37,241 bases of DNA from assembly GCA_013178375.1 (NCBI GenBank), contig JABLXQ010000057.1, forward strand, positions 1 to 37,241, written 5' to 3'. The position numbers were made by a program, and so were the translations under genes. This stretch comes from Gammaproteobacteria bacterium. Lineage in GTDB: Bacteria > Pseudomonadota > Gammaproteobacteria > Pseudomonadales > Ketobacteraceae. Shown one piece after another: positions 7,934 to 14,303 of this stretch. Below the pieces are notes generated by a model. The model did no database searches, had not been told where the DNA came from, and worked only from the letters and a program-made list of their open reading frames with translations. Positions within the stretch are counted from its first letter, which is position 1. Each line of letters starts with the position of its first letter.

Positions 7934-8194
7934 ATGTCCCAATGGACCGTCTACATGGTGGAATGCAGTGACCGTACCTATTACACCGGCATCACCACCG
8001 ATCTGGCCCGCCGTCTGGCCGAACACAATGGCACCAGCAAGGGCGCCCGCTACACACGCACCCGCCAGCCGGTTACGCTGGTATATTCAGAATCCCGGCA
8101 GGACCGATCGGCCGCCTCCGCCCGTGAATACCAGATCCGCAAGCTGCCCCGGGCCGCCAAGCAGGCGCTGATCAGTGCTGGCACATCAGGCTGA
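7934..8194 (+). CDS. GIY-YIG domain protein, YhbQ/UPF0213 type
   Basis: This 86-residue protein is a single GIY-YIG nuclease-fold domain. The first motif is VYM at 6-8 and the second YTG at 17-19, followed by the conserved helix with DLARRLAEHN and a GARYTR segment. Glu and Arg residues typical of the active site appear present. YhbQ-type proteins are linked to DNA metabolism, and some members have nuclease activity on DNA. The specific role here is unknown. The start is ATG at 7934; the region before it (GAGAAAGCGCTC) gives a modest ribosome binding site. It is divergent from the cyclase gene. Confidence 0.85.
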   Translation: MSQWTVYMVECSDRTYYTGITTDLARRLAEHNGTSKGARYTRTRQPVTLVYSESRQDRSAASAREYQIRKLPRAAKQALISAGTSG

Positions 8195-8295
8195 TACGGC
8201 CATTTGCCATGGCGGCCGAACTGGCCGAAAATGCCGCCCCTTGCACAGGGCAGTCGTACGGCTGGATCAACCGGCCTTTTTAAAGGTGTAGAAAC

Positions 8296-8490
8296 ATGAC
8301 AGACAAACTGCAGTTGGACCCCAACGATTTCCAGGACGCGGAGAAAATGAAAAAGATCGTGCGCGTGTTGATCATGGCAGTGGCGAAAGTGCCGGAGGAA
8401 TTCGGTCGCGACGCTATCTGGGGCGGGCTGGAGGCGCTGGAGGAAGAACTGGCCAAACCAGTCGACCATCGCAGTTTCACGCAACACTGA
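8296..8490 (+). CDS. Small protein of unknown function, 64 residues
   Basis: I do not recognise the family. The 64-residue product is acidic and predicted helical, with heptad-like spacing in the middle (EKMKKIVRVLIMAVAKV) and a Glu-rich segment (LEALEEELAKP) near the end. It has no signal peptide, membrane helix or cysteine. The start ATG is preceded by AAAGGTG at a suitable distance. It lies 101 bases downstream of the GIY-YIG gene on the same strand and is followed at once by a possible terminator at 8496-8524, which supports it being a real last gene. It could be a small nucleoid or protein-binding factor, but nothing shows this directly. Confidence 0.65.
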   Translation: MTDKLQLDPNDFQDAEKMKKIVRVLIMAVAKVPEEFGRDAIWGGLEALEEELAKPVDHRSFTQH

Positions 8491-8495
8491 TTTTT

Positions 8496-8525
8496 TGAGT
8501 TCCATGTCCCCGGAACTCAGTCCTT
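8496..8525 (+). terminator. Possible terminator after the 64-residue gene
   Basis: An 8-bp perfect stem, TGAGTTCC (8496-8503) and GGAACTCA (8512-8519), closes an 8-base loop and is followed by GTCCTTTT. It starts six bases after the stop codon of the upstream small gene. The T-run is short and offset, so termination would be modest. Confidence 0.5.
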
Positions 8526-8543
8526 TTGAAACCGCTTCCCGTC

Positions 8544-8861
8544 ATGCATCCCTCGGCCCGGCATGCGGTGAAACACAACGAGGCTGTGCTGGGGGAGCTT
8601 GCGGGCACCCTCGGCGCAGCTGACATCGTTGGCTGGTTCGAAGCTCAGCTCCCTGAAAAGGTGCTGCTGGTGATTTTCATTCCCGGCACTGTGAACCTGG
8701 CGGATGCGGCCGGCACCCGGACACAAACCGTGGAGCGCGGGCTGGCTGCTGTAAGCAGATTCCTCACCGTTTCAGCAGGGCCGCACGATACACATTGCGC
8801 GCAATCATCCCCAACATCTGTCTCGGCAAAAAACGCGAAAAAAACAGCTGCACGTTATTGA
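8544..8861 (+). CDS. Uncertain ORF, unknown function
   Basis: An open frame of 105 codons from ATG 8544 fills the gap after the terminator at 8496-8525. In the part before 8763, codons favour G in the first position and G or C in the third, a pattern of real genes, and the product has a hydrophobic stretch (VLLVIFIPG). Against it, there is no clear ribosome binding site, no family that I recognise, and the last 98 bases run antisense through the end of the short-chain dehydrogenase gene, where the residues look random. It may be a genuine small gene with a poorly conserved tail, a gene remnant, or chance. Confidence 0.25.
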   Translation: MHPSARHAVKHNEAVLGELAGTLGAADIVGWFEAQLPEKVLLVIFIPGTVNLADAAGTRTQTVERGLAAVSRFLTVSAGPHDTHCAQSSPTSVSAKNAKKTAARY

Positions 8862-9576
8862 GCAGCCCCGGCACCGGCAGATAATCGCGGCGCGCAAACC
8901 CGTCCAGCGCCATCGCCGCGCAGCTCTGCACATCCTGCAGGAATACCGAGTTTTCAAATCCCGCGCTCAGTCCGCTGGACTCCATCATCTCTGTAGCGAT
9001 GCCGCCGGGCGCAAACACGGTGATGGAAATATTTTGCCCTTTCAATTCCTGATACAGGCTCTGGCCAAACTGCGTGATGAATCCCTTGGTGCCGGCATAG
9101 GCCGACTGGTACGGGACCGGCATCAACCCCGCCAGACTTGCCACCAGCAGAATGCCGCCACCCTGGTTTTTACTTAGCAGATACGGCACGAACAGATTCA
9201 CCAGTCGCACCACACTGGTGACATTGGTGGCCAGCATGGTTTCAAAATCCTGCCACGCCAGATCTGCGTGCTGGCCAAAATGGGTGACGCCCGCATTTAA
9301 AACCACGCCGTAAACTTCAGCCTGCTGAACGCTTTCCTGATAAACACGGTCCACGTCTTCCGGATTGGCCAGATCCGCCTGCACGATACGGCATTGAATG
9401 CCATGATCCTGCTCCAGCCGTGTTTTCAATTCCAGCAAGCGCGAGGCACGGCGCGCCACCAGGATCAGGTTGGCCTTGTGCACGCGGGCCAGCTGGCATG
9501 CCATTTCCTTGCCCAGGCCGGACGACGCGCCCGTCACCAGCACCCAGCGGCCGTTGAAATTCATTTTTTCAGTCAT
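8764..9576 (-). CDS. Short-chain dehydrogenase/reductase (classical SDR)
   Basis: This 270-residue classical SDR should oxidise or reduce a hydroxyl/carbonyl substrate with NAD(P). It has the cofactor motif TGASSGLG at 15-22, NAG at 94-96, the structural Asn118 and the catalytic triad Ser147, Tyr160 and Lys164 in YAGTK. Arginines in ARRASRL after the second strand suggest NADP preference. The C-terminal third is hydrophobic and basic (FFSRFLPRQMLGMIARNVYRAALLKR is split here as FFSRFLPRQ and then MLGMIARNVYR), as in acyl-chain or steroid-type SDRs associated with membranes. The start ATG overlaps the last eight bases of the upstream flavoprotein gene, so the two are translationally coupled. 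The substrate is unknown. Confidence 0.9.
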   Translation of the reverse strand: MTEKMNFNGRWVLVTGASSGLGKEMACQLARVHKANLILVARRASRLLELKTRLEQDHGIQCRIVQADLANPEDVDRVYQESVQQAEVYGVVLNAGVTHFGQHADLAWQDFETMLATNVTSVVRLVNLFVPYLLSKNQGGGILLVASLAGLMPVPYQSAYAGTKGFITQFGQSLYQELKGQNISITVFAPGGIATEMMESSGLSAGFENSVFLQDVQSCAAMALDGFARRDYLPVPGLLNNVQLFFSRFLPRQMLGMIARNVYRAALLKR

Positions 9577-11119
9577 TCTGATTGCCCATGGAAATTCCCA
9601 GCCGGTCGGTCACGCGGCCATCAAACACGCCCTGGCTGTTGAACTGGCGATAAACATCAAGCCAGTCATCCCAGCGCGGATAAATCGTTCTGGCCCAGTC
9701 GTCGCCCTGCAGGATTTTCAGATCGAGGCCCCAGTGCGGACGGGCGTGAAATTCCTCCAGCATGGTCTGCTCGTAGGTTTTCAGCAATTCGCGATCGCCG
9801 CGCACACCCTGCACGATAATGGTTTCCAGAATCATGCTGGGGCGACCGTACTGCATGGCGATCAATGCGTCCGACGCCTTCACGAACCGCACCGACGCCG
9901 GCGCACTGTGCACGACGCCCTGTTCGGATTTCAATTTTCCGGCGATGGCGAAGGCGCGCTCCATGGCAGGAATGGTTTGTTCCAGATCAAACGCGGATTC
10001 CACTGCGATGGCGTTGGTATTGTTCACCACCCCTATATTGAAAATCTTGTAGCTGACGGCGTTATAGCCGGGATCGGACTGGGATTTCAGCGATTGCTCG
10101 ATCAGCACCGGCGCCAAGGCGGGAAAATTATTCAGCAGCCAGCTCAGCGGCTGCTCCACCACCGTGATCAAACCGGATAACAGCGTGGTACCGGCCTGCC
10201 CGCGCTCGCCTGTCGTTTTTAGGGGTTCGTAGGATTTGTAGCGCTCGGTGATCAGAATGCTGTGGTCGCCGTTGACTGGGTACTGGTTGTACTGCAGTTC
10301 GTAATAATCCGGCTGCTGTTCACCATCTCGAAGCGGCTCGCCCTTCAGCAGGCGATCCAGAAATCCGCCCGGCGCCTTGATCTCGTTCCACTTCGCCAGC
10401 GTGCGCACTTCCCGCAGCCAGAATTTGCGGTCGGTCTGCAAGGTGACCGAATACACGATGCCCATGGAACCGATGCTCACCACGATGGAATTGAACACCG
10501 TGTCGTCCTGGATGAGGGTGACAGGGATGGCAGGATTTTCTTCCAGTGTGCCGGGAAAAATAGCCGGGTCGGTGATGCCATCGGCAGGCTCAATCTGCAG
10601 CAGGTGTCCGCCCTCACCCACCATCTGCAGGCTGAGGATCTGCGACGCGATGGGTCCGTAATCCAGGCCCGAACCGTGAGTGCCCGTCATTGCGGCACCC
10701 ACAATGGTCTGGCCGTCGTACCCGCCCATGTTCTGCAGCGCCAGGCCCTGCTTATCCAGGTATCGGTTGAGTTCGCGGATGCGGATGCCACTCTGCACCC
10801 GCGTCAGCAGCGGATCGTCAGGATTTTTTAGGCGGGTCCGGTCCAGATTCAGCGGGTTGTTGAGTTTGTAGGGGGTCAGCAAAATATCATCTGTCACCGC
10901 CACGTCCGAGTGCGAATGCCCCGATCCCGTCATGCGGATGCGCTTGCCCTGTTCCGTCGCCTGCGCCACCACGTCAATCAGCGCTTCCGCGCTGGTGGGG
11001 GAAAACAGCACCTGTGGATTCACCTTTTCCGTTTTGGAAAAATTCTCCCAGAAGCAGCCCTGCAGCAGGAACGTCACCAGTGCCAGCGTGGCCAGCCGTT
11101 TTATATTGTTGTGGTTCAT
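9569..11119 (-). CDS. Lipoprotein FAD-dependent oxidoreductase, aldonolactone-oxidase-like
   Basis: The 516-residue protein has an FAD_binding_4 (PCMH/VAO-type) domain and a C-terminal region like D-arabinono-1,4-lactone or L-gulonolactone oxidases. His68 in GSGHSH is at the usual site of covalent flavin attachment, and GAAMTGTHGSGLDYG (about 140-155) is the second flavin-binding segment. A HWG motif near the C-terminus corresponds to the family's HWxK. Unusually, the N-terminus is a lipoprotein signal: basic MNHNNIKR, hydrophobic core and lipobox LLQG-Cys22, with Phe at +2, which predicts the outer membrane. There is no twin-arginine motif. It precedes and overlaps an SDR gene by eight bases, so the pair may act on related substrates. 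The ATG at 11119 has a GGGGACAACCTC leader. Confidence 0.85.
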   Translation of the reverse strand: MNHNNIKRLATLALVTFLLQGCFWENFSKTEKVNPQVLFSPTSAEALIDVVAQATEQGKRIRMTGSGHSHSDVAVTDDILLTPYKLNNPLNLDRTRLKNPDDPLLTRVQSGIRIRELNRYLDKQGLALQNMGGYDGQTIVGAAMTGTHGSGLDYGPIASQILSLQMVGEGGHLLQIEPADGITDPAIFPGTLEENPAIPVTLIQDDTVFNSIVVSIGSMGIVYSVTLQTDRKFWLREVRTLAKWNEIKAPGGFLDRLLKGEPLRDGEQQPDYYELQYNQYPVNGDHSILITERYKSYEPLKTTGERGQAGTTLLSGLITVVEQPLSWLLNNFPALAPVLIEQSLKSQSDPGYNAVSYKIFNIGVVNNTNAIAVESAFDLEQTIPAMERAFAIAGKLKSEQGVVHSAPASVRFVKASDALIAMQYGRPSMILETIIVQGVRGDRELLKTYEQTMLEEFHARPHWGLDLKILQGDDWARTIYPRWDDWLDVYRQFNSQGVFDGRVTDRLGISMGNQND

Positions 11120-11221
11120 GAGGTTGTCCCCGGGGTTTGGATTGGCTTATTTATTTGTACGTTAGTGCCATTTTTGAAATTAATAACATTTCACCCGGAA
11201 CTGCGCAACCTCCCCGGCTGC

Positions 11222-11236
11222 GGTGGGTTACCCACC
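11222..11236. promoter_or_regulatory. 15-base palindrome GGTGGGTTACCCACC
   Basis: Seven-base perfect arms surround a single central base. It lies 103 bases upstream of the flavoprotein lipoprotein gene (minus) and 119 bases upstream of tRNA-Ser (plus). The rest of this 235-base gap holds no gene that I can see. Symmetry of this quality fits a dimeric repressor operator, though no regulator can be named. Confidence 0.4.
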
Positions 11237-11354
11237 CGCACCCGCAGACAATCCCAAAGCCAAAATTTTCTTCCCGGAATCATGGGTTTGCTATATCATT
11301 TCCGCCTCTTCAGCCGGGGTGATGTTGCGATCCCCACCCAGAAAAACTGTTCCA

Positions 11355-11442
11355 GGAAGCGTGGCCGAGCGGTTGAAGGCACCGGTCTTGAAAACCGGCG
11401 AGGGGCGACCCTCCGTGAGTTCGAATCTCACCGCTTCCGCCA
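11355..11442 (+). tRNA. tRNA-Ser (UGA)
   Basis: An 88-base class II tRNA begins GGAAGCG and ends CGCTTCCGCCA with encoded CCA. The anticodon loop CTTGAAA gives anticodon UGA. The long variable arm (about GCGAGGGGCGACCCTCCGT) is typical of serine, and the T loop GTTCGAATC is intact. It reads UCA and related serine codons. A strong terminator follows after eight bases. Confidence 0.97.
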
Positions 11443-11449
11443 GATCCCC

Positions 11450-11480
11450 AAAAGCCCATGCCTGCATGGGCTTTTTTATT
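11450..11480 (+). terminator. Rho-independent terminator of tRNA-Ser
   Basis: The stem AAAAGCCCATG pairs with CATGGGCTTTT around a CCTG loop, followed by TTTTATTTTT. It ends the tRNA-Ser transcript. Confidence 0.92.
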
Positions 11481-11576
11481 TTTACAAATCTATAAACATC
11501 GTTACCCAATACCCCAGGAAGAATCAGCGGATGCTGCCTATCTTTTAATCAACAGCAATTACACGATCCCCTGACC

Positions 11577-11690
11577 ATGAAAAAACTGATTCTGCTTTTA
11601 CCTGTTCTGTTCCTGCTGGGCGGCTGCTTTGAGTGCAGCATGGAAACACCCTTGTTCGGCGCTCCTAGCCTGAGCTGCGACCAGACCTGA
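11577..11690 (+). CDS. Small Cys-rich lipoprotein, 37 residues
   Basis: The frame encodes MKKLILLLPVLFLLGGC followed by a 20-residue tail. The basic start, hydrophobic core and lipobox LLGG-Cys17 make a textbook lipoprotein signal. The mature peptide would be 21 residues with three cysteines (positions 1, 4 and 18) and Phe at +2, predicting an outer-membrane location. Similar tiny lipoproteins occur in many gammaproteobacteria, but I do not recognise this tail. The ribosome binding site is weak (ATCCCCTGACC), which lowers confidence. It stands alone between the tRNA-Ser terminator and tusD, 89 bases before the latter. Confidence 0.6.
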   Translation: MKKLILLLPVLFLLGGCFECSMETPLFGAPSLSCDQT

Positions 11691-11779
11691 TACCCCCAAA
11701 TCGACGCCGGGAAGGGATTCCCTTGCTTTAACAACCCGCCGCCCTATCATTGCCCTGTCCTTCCTCGACGGGGTTTTGC

Positions 11780-12169
11780 ATGATTTTTTCCGTTCACGTT
11801 CTGGCATCGCCCTACAGCCAGCAGGCCAATGCGTCTGCGCTGCAGTTTTGCCAGGCGACGCTACAGCAGGGCCACCAGATCAAGCGCGTGTTTTTTTCCG
11901 GCGACGGCGTGTTGTCGGCGTCGACCTTAGCGGTGCCGCCGCAGGACGAACGCAACCTCTATCGCGGCTGGCAGGATCTGGCACAACAGGGTGTGGAGCT
12001 GGTGGTGTGCATTTCCGCCTGCCTGCGCCGGGGCATCATCAACGAAAGTGAAGCCACCCGTTATCAAGTGCCGGGGCACAATCTGGCGCCCTGCTTTGTT
12101 CTGGCCGGGTTGGGTCAACTGGTGGATGCGGCGCTGGAATCCGATCGCCTGGTCACCTTTGGCGCCTGA
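11780..12169 (+). CDS. tusD: Sulfurtransferase TusD (DsrE family)
   Basis: TusD, with TusB and TusC, forms the TusBCD complex that takes persulfide sulfur from TusA and passes it to TusE for 2-thiouridine synthesis at the tRNA wobble position. The 129-residue protein starts at ATG 11780, giving the canonical short strand (MIFSVHVLASPYSQQA); the upstream in-frame ATG at 11750 would add non-homologous residues. The sulfur-accepting cysteine is Cys77 in VVCISACLRRG, aligned with Cys78 of E. coli TusD. A second cysteine at 81 is extra. It is first in the tusD-tusC-tusB-tusE operon. Confidence 0.93.
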   Translation: MIFSVHVLASPYSQQANASALQFCQATLQQGHQIKRVFFSGDGVLSASTLAVPPQDERNLYRGWQDLAQQGVELVVCISACLRRGIINESEATRYQVPGHNLAPCFVLAGLGQLVDAALESDRLVTFGA

Positions 12170-12181
12170 GTGGAGACTGCC

Positions 12182-12538
12182 ATGAAATCCGCGCTATTCA
12201 TTCACCGCAAACCACCCCATTCCTCCCTGGCCACCCGCGAGACGCTGGATGCTGCCCTGGCCAGTGCCGCCTTTGGCGTGGACACCGCGTTGCTGTTCGT
12301 GGATGACGGTGTGTTCCAGCTACGCAAGCAGCAAAACCCGGATGCCGCCCAACTGAAACGCACCGCGCCCATGTTCGAAGCGCTGGATCTGTATGGCGTG
12401 GAGCAGCGCTTTGTCTGCGCCAAATCACTGCGCCAGCGCGGCATGACCACCGCCGACCTGATCATTCCCGTGCAAGCGGTGGATGCCACTGAAATACGCG
12501 CCCTGTTCGCCCGTTTCGATCACCTGCTGAGTTTCTGA
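12182..12538 (+). CDS. tusC: Sulfurtransferase complex subunit TusC
   Basis: TusC is a structural DsrE/DsrF-like subunit of the TusBCD heterohexamer. It has 118 residues from the ATG at 12182, which has GGAG seven bases upstream; an in-frame GTG at 12170 directly after the tusD stop is less suitable. Conserved features include the first strand SALFIHRKPPHSS, ALLFVDDGVFQL and the C-terminal LFARFDHLLSF. The gap to tusD is 12 bases, so expression is coupled. Confidence 0.92.
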   Translation: MKSALFIHRKPPHSSLATRETLDAALASAAFGVDTALLFVDDGVFQLRKQQNPDAAQLKRTAPMFEALDLYGVEQRFVCAKSLRQRGMTTADLIIPVQAVDATEIRALFARFDHLLSF

Positions 12539-12547
12539 CTACCCGCC

Positions 12548-12832
12548 ATGATTCTGCATATTGTCAGCAAGTCCCCCTTCACCCACGACGCACTGGAACG
12601 CTGCCGCGCCGCGCTGGCGCCGGACGATGCCATTCTGCTGATCGAGGATGGCGTGCTGGCGCTGGCTACGCCCACGCGGTTTCTCGATGCAGTGAAAGCG
12701 CATTCCGTGTACATCCTGTTGGCCGATGCCCAGGCGCGTGGGCTGGATTTGCCTGCATCAGTTCGGAGCGTGGATTACACCGGCTTCGTCGATCTGGTGG
12801 CGACGTTCGACAAATCCGTATCCTGGTTTTGA
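12548..12832 (+). CDS. tusB: Sulfurtransferase complex subunit TusB
   Basis: TusB (DsrH-like) is the smallest TusBCD subunit. The 94-residue product begins MILHIVSKSPF, the family's usual first strand, and has LLIEDGVLAL and a C-terminal LVATFDKSVSWF segment. No strong Shine-Dalgarno sequence precedes it, consistent with translational coupling to tusC, whose stop is nine bases upstream. Confidence 0.92.
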   Translation: MILHIVSKSPFTHDALERCRAALAPDDAILLIEDGVLALATPTRFLDAVKAHSVYILLADAQARGLDLPASVRSVDYTGFVDLVATFDKSVSWF

Positions 12833-12848
12833 ACGGCGTTTTTCCCCC

Positions 12849-13184
12849 ATGAATGTGCTGCAGATCGACAACCGCCAGATCGCCCTCGACAAGGAAGGTT
12901 TTCTGGAAAATCCTGCCGACTGGAGCGAGCCGGTGGCGGAAGCACTCGCCCGCCGCGACAATATCGAACTCACTGCCGCACACTGGGAAATCATCCGGGC
13001 CCTGCAGGATTTTTTCCGCCAGTTTGAACACAGCCCACCAATGCGGGTTCTGGTTAAGTACGTCAAACAGCAACTCGGCGATGACAAGGGCAACAGCATT
13101 TACCTGCTGCAACTGTTTCCCGGCAGCCCCGCCAAACTGGCTGCGAAAATTGCCGGGCTGCCCCGCCCCACGAATTGTTTGTAG
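12849..13184 (+). CDS. tusE: Sulfur carrier TusE (DsrC family)
   Basis: TusE receives sulfur from TusBCD on its penultimate cysteine and helps MnmA thiolate U34 of tRNA-Lys, -Glu and -Gln. The 111-residue protein ends GLPRPTNCL, with the reactive cysteine at 110, matching the GLPxPTxC ending of the DsrC/TusE family. The second, upstream cysteine that marks dissimilatory DsrC is absent, which supports TusE. The ATG at 12849 gives the normal length; an open frame extends further upstream into tusB but is not homologous. MnmA is encoded in the same window at 35756. Confidence 0.95.
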   Translation: MNVLQIDNRQIALDKEGFLENPADWSEPVAEALARRDNIELTAAHWEIIRALQDFFRQFEHSPPMRVLVKYVKQQLGDDKGNSIYLLQLFPGSPAKLAAKIAGLPRPTNCL

Positions 13185-13197
13185 GGAATCCGACATC

Positions 13198-14211
13198 ATG
13201 AAAACCATGAAGACCAGCATTCCGCCTTCACATGAACATCCTTTCGCCCAGTTCGTGCGCATTCTGGGCAAAGGCAAAAAAGGTTCCCGCCCGCTCACCG
13301 AAGACGAAGCATTCCAGGCCATGCAGATGATCATGCAGGGCGAGGTGCTGGACGTGCAGCTGGGTGCCTTCCTGATGCTGCTGCGGGTGAAAGAGGAAAC
13401 CGCCGATGAATTGCTGGGCTTCGTGCGCGCCGTGCGCTCCAGTGTCACGCCACCGCAACCGGTGCGGGTGGATCTGGACTGGTCATCCTATGCCGGCAAG
13501 CGCCGTCATCTGCCCTGGTACCTGTTCAGCATTTTTCTGCTCGCCGCCCATGGCCACCGCGTACTGGTGCACGGTGCCAGCGGCCATACCATCGACCGCA
13601 TTTATACCGAAGACGTGCTGACCGATCTGGGCGTGCCGGTTGCCTCCGACTGGGCCAGCTGCACCGCGCAACTGGATCAACGCAACTTCAGCTATTTTCC
13701 GCTGCGCAACCTGTGCCCACGCCTGCACGAGATCATTGAACTGCGCAATATCATGGGCCTGCGCTCGCCGGTGCACACCCTGTCGCGACTTATCAATCCA
13801 GCTGGCGCGCCCTGCGTGATCCAGGGTATTTTCCATCCGGGCTATCGGCCGGTGCATCAGGTGGCGGCACTGGCGCTGGGTTATTCCCGCGTGGATGTGA
13901 TCAAGGGCGAAGCCGGCGAAATCGAGCGCAATCCTGATATCGAATGCCTGGTGCAGTCGGTACGCAATGGCGAACTGGTGGACGAGACCTGGCCAGCGCT
14001 GTTCAAACAGCGGCACGTGAAAGAGGAAAGTCTTGATCTAACTACCTTTGTAAAAGTCTGGCGCGGGGAGCTGCGCCACGAATACGGCGAGGCATCAGTG
14101 ATCGGCACGCTGGCCATTGCGCTGAAACTGCTGGGACAAGCCGATTCACAGGAAGCGGCGCAGACGCTGGCGAATCAGTGGTGGCAGGAGCGGGATCGCG
14201 CCCTGTTCTGA
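13198..14211 (+). CDS. TrpD2/YbiB family protein (phosphoribosyltransferase fold)
   Basis: The 337-residue protein belongs to the anthranilate phosphoribosyltransferase-like TrpD2/YbiB group, often labelled glycosyl transferase. E. coli YbiB binds nucleic acids and is not an anthranilate enzyme. Family features are the N-terminal helical domain with GEVLDVQLGAFLMLLRVKEETADELLGF (given here in two parts: GEVLDVQLGAFLML and RVKEETADELLGF), the loop LVHGASGHTIDRIYTED in place of the TrpD glycine loop, and IFHPGYRPVHQVAALALG. The start ATG at 13198 follows AGGGAATCC; a second ATG at 13207 is possible. It is the last gene after tusE, 13 bases downstream, and is closed by a strong terminator. The same neighbour follows tusE in pseudomonads, so a link to tRNA or RNA handling is plausible. 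Confidence 0.85.
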   Translation: MKTMKTSIPPSHEHPFAQFVRILGKGKKGSRPLTEDEAFQAMQMIMQGEVLDVQLGAFLMLLRVKEETADELLGFVRAVRSSVTPPQPVRVDLDWSSYAGKRRHLPWYLFSIFLLAAHGHRVLVHGASGHTIDRIYTEDVLTDLGVPVASDWASCTAQLDQRNFSYFPLRNLCPRLHEIIELRNIMGLRSPVHTLSRLINPAGAPCVIQGIFHPGYRPVHQVAALALGYSRVDVIKGEAGEIERNPDIECLVQSVRNGELVDETWPALFKQRHVKEESLDLTTFVKVWRGELRHEYGEASVIGTLAIALKLLGQADSQEAAQTLANQWWQERDRALF

Positions 14212-14233
14212 AAATCCGGCGCCAATGCCTCCA

Positions 14234-14278
14234 TAAAAAAGCCTCGCAATCCAATTGAAAGGTTTGCGAGGCTTTTTG
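14234..14278. terminator. Bidirectional terminator between ybiB-like gene and chemoreceptor
   Basis: Arms AAAAAAGCCTCGCAA and TTGCGAGGCTTTTT flank a 14-base loop. The A and T tracts on both sides allow termination in either direction, serving the plus-strand tus operon and the minus-strand chemoreceptor gene. Confidence 0.92.
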
Positions 14279-14303
14279 TTGAAGCTTTGAAAATACGTAC
14301 TGG

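Noticed and set aside
11355-11442. tRNA-Ser as an integration site for a mobile element
   Set aside because: No integrase, no direct repeat of the tRNA 3' end and no cargo region is found nearby; the tus operon follows directly.
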